Of a stretch of DNA of 33,019 bases, positions 25,257-33,019 are shown piece after piece. Origin of the DNA: Flammeovirgaceae bacterium BBD 1991-12 (GTDB lineage: Bacteria; Bacteroidota; Bacteroidia; Cytophagales; Cyclobacteriaceae); the NCBI GenBank assembly GCA_001657315.1, contig LYSV01000080.1, forward strand, positions 1-33,019, given 5' to 3'. The notes below the pieces were generated by a model. That model made no database searches. It had not been told where the DNA came from and saw nothing but the letters and a program-made list of their open reading frames with translations. The translations under genes and the position numbers were made by a program. How positions within the stretch are numbered: position 1 is the stretch's first letter; every line of letters begins with the position of its first letter.

Positions 25257-26597
25257 ATGTCTGGACGAATTAATGGCAATCCAACCAAATTATTTTTCAT
25301 TAAAATGATTACACGAGACATCTCTACTCGTGACGCCATTCTAGACCTTCTGGATAACTCTATTGATGGCGCCAGTAGGATTAACAAAAATGACTACACA
25401 GGCCTTTGGATCAAAATTACCCTCAACGAAAATGAGATGATCATAGAAGATAATTGTGGGGGTTTCTCCCTAGATATAGCCAAGAAATATGCTTTTCGGT
25501 TTGGTCGCCCTGAAGAAGCAGACTCTCTGGGAGGTACTATTGGGCGCTTTGGTGTTGGAATGAAGAGGGCTCTTTTTAAAATGGGAATTCAGTTTGAGGT
25601 AGAATCACAAACTGATAATGATCATTTTCAAATTGATGTGGATGTCAATGTATGGAAAGCTGCGGTGGAAGAGGTAGAAAGAAGTGATGGTACAAAAGAA
25701 ACCATTGAAAGCTGGGATTTCCAATATGAGAATATTACAGACAAAACAGCTAATTTGAAATCATCGGGTACATATATAAGAGTCACGAACTTATATCCTG
25801 AAGTTGCAGAATCATTTAGAGACAATGCCTTTTTAAATGCCTTAGAGAATGATATAGAAAAACTACTAAACTTTAGTTTAGAAAAAGGTATAGAAATAAA
25901 ATTTAATGACAAACAGCTTTCCAAAAAGGAGGTATTGATCTTTTCGGAAGATAATGAGCCGTTTGTGGCCACTGGTTCCAAAGATAGTGTAAATTATAAG
26001 GTTCTTGCAGGTCTTGGTAAAACAGGTGAACCAAAAGTCTCTGGGTGGAATGTTTATTGCAATGATCGTTTGGTCCTTGAGGCAAATACGAATGATATTA
26101 CTGGTTGGGGCACCGGTAGTATCCCCCAATTTAACAATGACTATGCCATGTTCAGAGGTATAGTGTTCCTTGATTCTGATGATCCAATCAACCTGCCATT
26201 GACTACAACAAAAAAGGGAGTTGACACAACCTCGGAGGTTTATCGCTTTGTGCTAAATATTATGAAAGAAGGTATGCAAAGTGTTATCACATTCCTTAAA
26301 AGTGTACGCAAACTTGATGACCCTCAAGAATATCGAAAGGCATTGGGCGAGCAGCAAGAAGAGCAAATGGGTGTAGTGGAAATGAAAAATAGGGTCTTTG
26401 AAAATTTAAGAACCTTCGTACCCCCTCCTTTAGACTATGAAAAACTGGCGGTAAAAAAAGATACTGTTCGAATTTCCTTTATTGCCAATCGCAAAAGAGC
26501 AGAGTTTGTAAAGGACTATGAAGGCTCAAAAAGTTACACTCAGTTAGGTGAAAGTCTTTTTGAGTATTATGTCACAATGGAAGAACTCGACATATGA
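25257..26597 (+). CDS. GHKL (HSP90/MutL/MORC-like) ATPase in the Dnd operon
   Basis: A 446-residue protein with a GHKL ATP-binding domain at its N-terminus. The N box is RDAILDLLDNSIDGAS with Asn34 as the Mg-binding residue; the catalytic Glu position is Asp30 here. The G1 box is EDNCGGF (64-70) and the G2 box is GRFGVGMKRALFKMG (96-110). The rest (about 200-446) is not recognised. GHKL ATPases act as ATP-driven clamps, often with a partner nuclease. It lies 11 bases after dndE and overlaps the next gene by 4 bases, so it belongs to the same operon. A restriction or sensing role beside phosphorothioation is inferred from context only. Confidence 0.85.
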   Translation: MSGRINGNPTKLFFIKMITRDISTRDAILDLLDNSIDGASRINKNDYTGLWIKITLNENEMIIEDNCGGFSLDIAKKYAFRFGRPEEADSLGGTIGRFGVGMKRALFKMGIQFEVESQTDNDHFQIDVDVNVWKAAVEEVERSDGTKETIESWDFQYENITDKTANLKSSGTYIRVTNLYPEVAESFRDNAFLNALENDIEKLLNFSLEKGIEIKFNDKQLSKKEVLIFSEDNEPFVATGSKDSVNYKVLAGLGKTGEPKVSGWNVYCNDRLVLEANTNDITGWGTGSIPQFNNDYAMFRGIVFLDSDDPINLPLTTTKKGVDTTSEVYRFVLNIMKEGMQSVITFLKSVRKLDDPQEYRKALGEQQEEQMGVVEMKNRVFENLRTFVPPPLDYEKLAVKKDTVRISFIANRKRAEFVKDYEGSKSYTQLGESLFEYYVTMEELDI

Positions 26598-27526
26598 ATA
26601 GCCCTAATATATTAAATTATGATATCCGTCCTGCAAAGTTTGCAGAACGTAAGATGTTGCTCGCGAGCCTTTTGAATATCTGTAAAAAATATGGGCCCGG
26701 ACACCAATACATTGGTTTCGGAGGGGTTTCTTTTACAGATTTCAAGTTGTTCCATAAAGAGTTGCATATAGATGAAATGTTTAGCATTGAAGGCGGAGAA
26801 AGTATTTCTAAAGAGAGAGTAACTTTTAACTGTCCATATTCTTTCATCAAGTTAAAATTTGGGTTGTCTACTTCACAATTACTTGATATTGATTTATCTA
26901 AAAAATCAATTATTTGGCTTGATTACGATGATGATCTTTCGGATTTTATGTTTGAGGATTTGGAAATTCTTTTTAGAAGGTTGCCTGTTGGAAGTGTATA
27001 TATAATGACTTGCAATCGACAATTGAAAGACAAAGAGAAAGGTAGTCCTTATGATAAAGACACTTTTAAACAAAGGTTTGGAGATTATGTGCCGTTTGAG
27101 CTGAAAAATAAAGACTTAAATGGGGAAAACAACTTCAAGACCATCAGATCAATGCTCTTAAACCTTATTATATCTGTCCTTAACGATAGAAGTAGAGGAG
27201 AGGAAAACTTGTCTTTTTTTCAGCTCTACAATTTCCTTTATCAAGAGCGCGGAGGCGCGAAAATGTACACATTTGGAGGAATCATTGAATCACAAGGTTT
27301 TGATATAAATGATTTGAATTTATCCAATTTTGACTTCGTAAAACTCAATGAAGAACCATACCGTCTAAATGTTCCTCTATTAACCTTAAAAGAAATAGAT
27401 TACATTAATAGAAACTTGGGAAACCATCTAGGTATTCTGCATGCAGGTGTTATTGAAACAAATGAGTACAAGAAATATCTCAAGACATACAAATACTTAC
27501 CAAACTATCTTGATGTTAGGTTGTGA
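26594..27526 (+). CDS. Uncharacterised Rossmann-like protein, last gene of the Dnd operon
   Basis: A 310-residue protein. The opening (LNYDIRPAKFAERKMLLASL, then YIGFGGVSFTDFKLFHKEL, then IDEMFSIEGGE) looks like motif I and strand 2 of a Rossmann-type methyltransferase fold, and IIWLDYDDDLSDFMFEDLEI would fit motif IV. Catalytic residues cannot be assigned with confidence, and another nucleotide-binding activity is possible. It overlaps the GHKL gene by 4 bases (ATGA), a sign of tight coupling. It is markedly AT-rich compared with the genes to its right, which suggests horizontal acquisition. It ends 38 bases before the end of the convergent NlpC/P60 reading frame. Confidence 0.75.
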   Translation: MNSPNILNYDIRPAKFAERKMLLASLLNICKKYGPGHQYIGFGGVSFTDFKLFHKELHIDEMFSIEGGESISKERVTFNCPYSFIKLKFGLSTSQLLDIDLSKKSIIWLDYDDDLSDFMFEDLEILFRRLPVGSVYIMTCNRQLKDKEKGSPYDKDTFKQRFGDYVPFELKNKDLNGENNFKTIRSMLLNLIISVLNDRSRGEENLSFFQLYNFLYQERGGAKMYTFGGIIESQGFDINDLNLSNFDFVKLNEEPYRLNVPLLTLKEIDYINRNLGNHLGILHAGVIETNEYKKYLKTYKYLPNYLDVRL

Positions 27527-27563
27527 CTTGTTCATTTAAATCATTAACATGCTATAAAGGGTT

Positions 27564-28024
27564 TTAAAAAGCCCTCCTAGCCCCCCGAAACCTCTTCCTG
27601 TAATATTTCGAGTTCATATCGCTTTCCACCACCCCCAGCGAAGAGGAGCTGTGACCTTACCACCCCTTACGGAAGTCACCAGACCGACATGGGTCACCTT
27701 GCGCTTCTTTTTGGTCGTGGCAAAAAAGACCAGATCACCAGGTTTTACCTTATCGCGCTTGATCTTCTTACCTACCTTGCTTTGCGCTTTGGACATGCGT
27801 GGAAGATTGTAATCCACCGCCTGAAAGGAATTGATCAGAAGACCCGAGCAATCCATCCCTCTGCGGGTGGTACCACCCCATTTGTAAGGTGTGCCAATGT
27901 AGCTCCTGGCCGTATTGATCACCGTATTGATCCTGGCTTCTCTGATCCTCGCTTTTCTGGAAGCCCCACACGATACCAGCAGACTCACCACCACACAAAA
28001 AAATAAAAACCGTACTGATCTCAT
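27564..28024 (-). pseudogene. NlpC/P60 (C40) peptidase lipoprotein, broken near the 3' end
   Basis: A cell-wall peptidase of the NlpC/P60 family, which cleaves peptidoglycan stem peptides. It is a lipoprotein (LLVSC, Cys19). Catalytic Cys59 (RGMDCSGLL) and His112 (THVGLV) are present. The open frame runs only to 27614 and ends with an atypical KVTAPLRWGWWKAI. The expected family end appears in another frame down to the stop at 27564: SSSSLGVVESDMNSKYYRKR, then FRGARRAF. Family comparison calls for FIH just before SSSS, so about 10 bases appear lost near 27650 (or at least one base). That would remove the third catalytic residue, a His. Activity is doubtful unless this is a sequence error. Confidence 0.8.
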
Positions 28025-28129
28025 CCGGTTAAGGGTTTAGTTAAAAAAATGAAAGGACGATATATGGGCTAATCCTTTATACAAAAGGAAAAACATTTTA
28101 ATTTTCCTGCAAATTTTATCCCAAAAAAA

Positions 28130-31040
28130 TTGGTGACTACAGGTTCCTTTCAAAAATTAAACGAGCAATTGCAGGGACAATTGTATTTTGACGACACCAT
28201 GCGCCGGCTTTATGCCACGGATGCATCAGCGTATCGCGAGCTGCCCCTTGCTGTGGCAGTCCCTCAAAATGAAGCAGACCTGAAAAAGCTCATCACCTTT
28301 GCCAACGAGCATCAAACGCCTCTTATCCCCCGTACGCTCTCTGGCCGGTCAGGTGGTGGGGAAAGGCGTGATCGTAGATGTGTCAAAATACTTTACGGCT
28401 ATCCCCGAAGTGAATACGGAGGAAAAATGGGTGCGGGTACAGCCCGGGGTGATCCGCGATGAGCTAAACATGTTCCTTAAGCCCCATGGCTTCCTTTTTG
28501 GCCCGGAAACTTCCACGGCCAACCGCGCCATGATCGGTGGTATGATCGGCAATAATTCCTGCGGGTCCAACTCAGTCGTATATGGCAGTACCAGGGATCA
28601 CTTGATCTCAGTAAAAGGATTTTTGAGCGACGGATCGAAGGTGGAGTTCGGGGAGTTGACCCGTCAGGAATTCGATGCCAAATGTGGGCTGGAATCGCTG
28701 GAAGGCAATATTTACCGGAATATCCGTGATATTCTGTCGGACACTGCCAACCAAGAGCGGATAGACCGCGAGTTTCCCAAAAAATCCATCAACCGCAGGA
28801 ACACGGGCTATGCCATAGACCTGCTGAAGGATTCTGAGCCTTTTGGACGGGACGGCCGGTTTAACTTCTGCCGGCTCATCGCCGGGTCGGAAGGTACGCT
28901 GGCCTTCATTACGGAGGCTAAACTGGCCATTGATCCGTTGCCTCCCAAATTCAACGGTCTGCTCTGTATTCATTTTGATTCCATTTACAAATCCCTACAG
29001 GGCAACCTCATCGCACTGAAGTACAAGCCTTATGCTTCCGAGTTGATCGACCATTACATCCTCGACTGTACCAAGAGCAACATCAGCCAGAGCAAAAATC
29101 GCTTTTTCCTGAAAGGAGACCCCAAAGCATTGCTGGTAGTAGAGCTCCGGGCAGAGGATGACGACGAACTTCACAGAATGGCCGACGAGCTCACCGCAGA
29201 GCTAAAAGCCGCCAATCTGGGCTATCACTATCCTTTCATCACCGGTGAAGATACAAACCGGGTGTGGGCGCTACGAAAAGCCGGCCTGGGCCTGTTGGGC
29301 AATATTCCCGGTGATGCGAAGGCCGTACCGGTCATTGAAGACACCGCTGTTGACGTACAGGACCTGCCGGAATACATCAATGAGTTCAATGAGACACTGA
29401 AAAAGTACAATCTGTATTGTGTACACTATGCCCATGCCGGGTCGGGGGAGATCCACCTGAGGCCCATCATCGACCTGAAGACCAAAGAAGGGCACAAACT
29501 GTTCCGCACCGTCCTGGAGGAGATCGCCCACCTGGTGAAGAAATACAAAGGATCACTGAGCGGGGAGCATGGTGATGGCAGGCTGAGAGGGGAGTTCATC
29601 CCCTTTATGATAGGGGAGCAGAATTACATGCTGCTAAAGGAAATAAAAAAGGCATGGGACCCGAATAACCTGTTCAATCCGGGTAAGATCGTGGATACGC
29701 CGGCCATGAATACCTTCCTGCGTTACAAACCTAGTCAGGCGACGCGGGAGTTGGATACCGTGTTAAACTTTGATGCTAACCAGGGTATCCTTCGCGCTGC
29801 TGAACAATGCAACGGCTCCGGGGACTGCCGCAAGACCCACCTCTCAGGAGGTACGATGTGTCCTTCCTATATGGCCACCAAAGATGAAAAGGACACCACA
29901 CGGGCGCGGGCCAATATATTACGCGAGATCCTGACCAATTCTGAAAAGAAAAATCCCTTTGACAGTGCGGAAATAAAGGAGGTGATGGATCTGTGCCTCT
30001 CCTGCAAGGGCTGTAAATCAGAATGCCCCTCCAATGTGGATGTAGGCAAGCTCAAGGCTGAATTCCAGCATCAGTATCACAAGACTTATGGCATACCCCT
30101 TAGGACCCGGATGATCGCCAATTTTACACGGCTGAATAAAATGGCCATGAAGGTGCCGTGGCTCTACCACCTCACCTTCAATACTCCCCTTGCCAGTATA
30201 GCAAAGGCTATGATAGGCTTTCATACCAAAAGAAGTATGCCTCCACTATCCCGGATAACGGTAAGGCAGTGGTATGACGAAAACTACCGGCGCATGCGTA
30301 AGCCGGCACATCAAAAGGGAACTGTATACTTTTTCTGCGATGAGTTCACCGACTACAACGATGGCAACATTGGTATCACGGCTATTAAGCTGTTGAATAA
30401 ACTGGGGTACCGGGTAAAACTGATCGATCACAAGGAAAGCGGGCGCACTTATCTGTCCAAGGGGCTATTGAAGCCTGCCAAAAAGATAGCTGAACACAAC
30501 GTTGGTCTGTTTGCACCCCTGATCAATGAAGAAACCGCCCTTGTTGGCGTAGAGCCCTCAGCCATACTGACCTTCAGGGATGAATACCCGGATCTGGTGG
30601 AAAGGGATCAGATTGAAACAGCGAAAACGCTGGCAGAGAACACCTTTACTATAGAGGAGTTTCTGGCCAGACAACTTGCGGCCAAGGGCGCCTCTCTGTT
30701 CACCAAAGAAAAACGATTGATCAAGCTCCACGGGCATTGTCATCAAAAATCAATATCCTCTCTGGTTCCCACCAAAAAGCTGTTGTCGCTGCCCAAAAAC
30801 TATGAGGTGCAGCTCATTCCTTCAGGTTGCTGCGGCATGGCAGGTTCCTTCGGATATGAAAAAGAGCACTATGATGTCTCCATAAAGATCGGCGAGCTGG
30901 TGCTTTTCCCCACCATACGTAAGCAGTCGAATGACGTAATCATTGCCGCCCCTGGCACAAGCTGCCGTCATCAGATCAAGGACGGCACCGGCAGAATAGC
31001 ACGGCACCCGGTGGAGATACTTTATGAGGCTTTGGTGTAG
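28130..31040 (+). pseudogene. FAD-linked oxidase/Fe-S oxidoreductase (GlcD-GlcF or YdiJ-like), frameshifted
   Basis: A fused 2-hydroxyacid dehydrogenase-type enzyme of about 970 residues. The N-terminal part (to 28462) holds LYATDASAYRELPLAVAVPQ and IPRT. The other frame picks up at SLAGQVVGKGVIVDVSKYFT and runs to 31040. The two join if about 8 bases are restored near 28336, giving the family motif RTAGTSLAGQ in the FAD-binding loop. The rest is intact: GPETSTANRAMIGGMIGNNS, the FAD-oxidase C-terminal domain (SGEHGDGRLRGEF), Fe-S sites (CNGSGDCR, CLSCKGCKSECP) and a CCG domain (HGHCHQKS, PSGCCGMAGSFG). The start is TTG (28130) or GTG (28133). A D-lactate or D-2-hydroxyglutarate substrate is possible. 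Confidence 0.85.
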
Positions 31041-31087
31041 AAGGATGACTCTACACATTATTGTAGCGCCTTTTTTACATTTTTAAT

Positions 31088-31266
31088 CGTCATTCCTTAC
31101 ACAGCATAGCGGAGGAGATAAGCCCACAGGACTCCGTGAGGAATCTATTAAGTCGTAAAACTAAACTTCTATACAATCGGTATCACCTCAACGAACATTA
31201 GATTCCTCACGGAGTCCTATGGGCTGATATTTGTCTACACTACACCGCGAAAATTCAGGAATGACG
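31088..31266. mobile_element. MITE-like inverted-repeat element
   Basis: About 180 bases with 10-base perfect ends (CGTCATTCCT at 31088-31097 and its complement at 31257-31266) and strong inner arms. The inner arms at 31122-31147 and 31199-31224 are 26 bases each and match at 25 positions; they include ACTCCGTGAGG. There is no reading frame. This is the form of a miniature inverted-repeat element or a large dispersed palindrome moved in trans. It lies between the FAD oxidase and ATPase genes and could form a cruciform. Confidence 0.6.
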
Positions 31267-31275
31267 ACCAAAAGG

Positions 31276-31367
31276 AAAATTACCCCCTCTTTATTACAAA
31301 ATATTGATAAAATTACCTATACTTTGTTACAAAAAATCACTAAAATTACCCCTTCTTTGTTACAAAC
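31276..31367. repeat. 33-base tandem repeats with TTTGTTACAAA sites upstream of the ATPase gene
   Basis: Units begin at 31276, 31309 and 31342, exactly 33 bases apart; the third is cut short by the start codon at 31368. Each carries AAAATTACC followed by the palindrome TTTGTTACAAA (TTTATTACAAA in the first) at 31290-31300, 31323-31333 and 31356-31366. The spacing of about three helical turns puts all sites on one DNA face, as expected for a repeated operator. Confidence 0.6.
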
Positions 31368-32711
31368 ATGTACAGAAACACATACCAAGCCTTACTGAAT
31401 TGGAGAAACAGTGTATCCCGAAAGCCCTTGCTTTTACGTGGAGCCAGGCAAGTAGGAAAAACCACACTGGTAAGACAGTTTGCCTCGGAATTTGATCATT
31501 TCATAGAACTGAATCTCGAAAAAAAGGTAGACAAAGAACTTTTTGACATAGATGATATCAATAAGGTCATTGATGCTGCCTGTCTGGCCAGAGGTATTGT
31601 TCAGGACGGAAAACCCACCCTCTTCTTTATCGATGAGATACAGGAAGAGCCAAAGGCTATCAAGCAACTGCGCTATTTTTATGAGTACAGGCCTGACATG
31701 TATGTTATTGCTGCCGGATCATTGCTTGAATTTGCCTTAAAGGAAGTACCCGGCTTTCCCGTAGGCCGAATAGAATATTTGTATCTCTATCCGTTAAACT
31801 TCATTGAATATCTTCAGGCCATTGATCAGCGTCCTGCACTCGAAGCCATCCATGGCATACCATTTCCTGAACATGCCCACAGCACTCTGATTGACCTTTT
31901 TCATGAATATTCGATAATAGGAGGCATGCCGGAGATCGTCGATACCTACATCAAGGAAAGAAATATCACATTATTGGCAGATATTTATAATCAACTATGG
32001 CAGGCTTACAAAGATGATGTAGAAAAATATGCCTCAAATGCTACAGAAAGAAATGTGATCGGACACATCATTGATGTGGCACCTGCTGAAACAGATCGGA
32101 TAAAGTTTGAAAAGTTTGGTAAATCGAACTATCGCTCCAGAGAAGTTGGGGAGGCTATGCGTACCCTTGATCTGGCCGGCATTATCAGATTGATCTATCC
32201 CACTACCAACGTAGAGCCTCCCATTACAACTGACTTTAAAAAAAGACCGAGGCTACAATTCCTGGATACCGGATTGATAAATCATACACTTCAGCTTCAG
32301 AGTGAAATGCTCGCCCTTCAGGATCTGAACGATCTTCAAAGAGGAAAGATCATTCAACACATCGTAGCACAGGAGTTGATCTCTATCCATGAAAAAACAG
32401 CCTTCAAACCACACTTTTGGGTACGAGAAGAAAAAGAAAGCAGCTCAGAATTAGACCTTGTATATCACAAAGGTAAATACATCATTCCGGTTGAGGTCAA
32501 ATCAGGCAAGCAGGGTAAGCTAAGGTCACTTCACCAGTTCATGGAAAGAACGGACCATCCTTACGCTATACGCATGTATGCCGGAAAATACAGCGTAGAA
32601 AAGCACACCACCCCAGGGGGAGTATCTTACCTTTTAATGAATCTGCCCTATTATCTGGCCACAAAACTTCCTGAGTATATTGATCATTTCGTCAGTGAAT
32701 ACAGTCTTTGA
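31368..32711 (+). CDS. AAA_14/DUF4143 family ATPase
   Basis: A 447-residue protein of a widespread but poorly understood family. The N-terminal ATPase has Walker A GARQVGKT (25-32), Walker B LFFIDEIQ (Asp89, Glu90) and VIAAGSLLEFALKE as a sensor region. The C-terminal DUF4143 part has HFWVREEKESSSELDLVYHK and IIPVEVKSGKQGKLRSLHQF. The spaced ELD and EVK motifs resemble a PD-(D/E)XK nuclease core. The gene is alone. The three repeated sites that end one base before its ATG suggest tight regulation, perhaps by its own product. Function is unknown; links to mobile elements or defence have been suggested by family context but are not shown here. Confidence 0.85.
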   Translation: MYRNTYQALLNWRNSVSRKPLLLRGARQVGKTTLVRQFASEFDHFIELNLEKKVDKELFDIDDINKVIDAACLARGIVQDGKPTLFFIDEIQEEPKAIKQLRYFYEYRPDMYVIAAGSLLEFALKEVPGFPVGRIEYLYLYPLNFIEYLQAIDQRPALEAIHGIPFPEHAHSTLIDLFHEYSIIGGMPEIVDTYIKERNITLLADIYNQLWQAYKDDVEKYASNATERNVIGHIIDVAPAETDRIKFEKFGKSNYRSREVGEAMRTLDLAGIIRLIYPTTNVEPPITTDFKKRPRLQFLDTGLINHTLQLQSEMLALQDLNDLQRGKIIQHIVAQELISIHEKTAFKPHFWVREEKESSSELDLVYHKGKYIIPVEVKSGKQGKLRSLHQFMERTDHPYAIRMYAGKYSVEKHTTPGGVSYLLMNLPYYLATKLPEYIDHFVSEYSL

Positions 32712-32859
32712 ATTCCAATATGGATAAGAAAACATACCTCAAACTTCGCCCTGCACCTATACAAAATGTTCTTAATTTGCTTCTTGTTTATAACAAAAGT
32801 CCGGTTAAAAGCATGCAACTAAAAACGTGTAAATCCAACAACACTATGAATCTGACCCC

Positions 32860-33019
32860 ATGTGCGGAATAACCGGTGTATACGCCTTTAACCTGGTGGG
32901 TCAGGTGAGCATGGTTAACATTGCCAGCGCTACCATGGCATTGGAGAGCCGGGGACCAGACTTCCAGAATATCTATAATGATCAGACTGTAGCGCTGGGG
33001 CACCGCCGGCTGTCCATCA
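32860..33019 (+). CDS. asnB: Asparagine synthase (glutamine-hydrolysing), 5' end only
   Basis: The first 53 codons of a class II glutamine amidotransferase, cut by the window edge. It begins MCGITGVYAF, with Cys2 as the N-terminal nucleophile after Met removal, followed by ALESRGPDFQ and ALGHRRLSI, which are standard asnB motifs (RGPD, GHRRLSI). The full enzyme makes asparagine from aspartate, glutamine and ATP. The rest is not in the window, so related amidotransferases cannot be fully ruled out. Confidence 0.85.
   Translation, partial: MCGITGVYAFNLVGQVSMVNIASATMALESRGPDFQNIYNDQTVALGHRRLSI

Noticed and set aside
27556-27575. Terminator of the Dnd operon at AGGGTTTTAAAAAGCCCT
   Set aside because: The stem is short with almost no loop and overlaps the original 3' end of the NlpC/P60 gene, so it may simply be coding sequence.
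28130-28462. Separate 110-residue protein
   Set aside because: It is the N-terminal part of the FAD oxidase cut by a frame break; its last 35 residues are out-of-frame translation.
31276-31367. CRISPR array
   Set aside because: The 33-base units are tandem with no spacers, only about 2.8 copies, and no cas genes are near.
31304-31495. 63-codon frame reading through the 33-base repeats
   Set aside because: The repeated peptide (KLPLLCYK type) arises because the repeat length is a multiple of three; the real gene starts at 31368 in another frame.
32788-33003. 71-codon minus-strand frame at the right edge
   Set aside because: It is antisense to the start of asnB, whose plus-strand motifs are clear.

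Overview
The window looks like a chromosome segment of a Bacteroidota bacterium, most likely Cytophagales-like. The evidence is a type IX secretion C-terminal sorting domain, a Bacteroidota-style ECF sigma factor, weak Shine-Dalgarno sequences, TAnnTTTG-type -7 boxes, and the general mix of genes. Species cannot be read from the sequence.

Layout. 1-4.4 kb (mostly minus strand): a small secreted protein flanked by imperfect direct repeats, an orphan ECF sigma factor, a T9SS-sorted beta-propeller protein and an S1/P1 nuclease. 4.5-11.1 kb: hemA (minus), then a membrane-anchored helix-hairpin-helix protein and a 1346-residue SF1 helicase (plus). 11.2-18.3 kb: ordinary small operons, namely an Asp-box propeller with a MoaD/ThiS-like protein, a single-domain response regulator, a lipocalin-like lipoprotein, a MerR regulator divergent from a secreted protein with two identical palindromic operators between them, an acyl-CoA-dehydrogenase-like flavoprotein with a DUF1579-like partner, and an AraC regulator. 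18.5-19.1 kb: a tRNA-Ala(GGC) gene flanked by two degenerate tRNA copies.

19.2-27.5 kb is an AT-richer accessory island holding a DNA phosphorothioation (Dnd) operon. Its order is an XRE-type regulator, a SufE-like sulfur carrier, dndC, dndD (broken by a one-base frameshift in the ABC signature motif), a DndE domain fused to a HerA/VirD4-like ATPase, a GHKL ATPase, and a Rossmann-like protein of unknown function. The genes overlap or are spaced by a few bases. dndA, dndB and dndFGH are not in the window. The likely scheme is that a chromosomal cysteine desulfurase charges SufE, SufE passes sulfur to DndC, DndC/D/E-ATPase modify the backbone, and the last two genes are an uncharacterised partner module that may carry out restriction or sensing.

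27.5-33 kb returns to housekeeping-type content: an NlpC/P60 lipoprotein gene with a frame break, a large FAD/Fe-S oxidoreductase gene with an apparent 8-base deletion, a 180-bp inverted-repeat element, 33-base tandem repeats directly upstream of an AAA_14/DUF4143 ATPase gene, and the start of asnB at the window edge. Three frame breaks in about 5 kb (dndD, the NlpC/P60 gene, the FAD oxidase) mean either real gene decay or local sequence errors, and should be checked before any functional conclusion.
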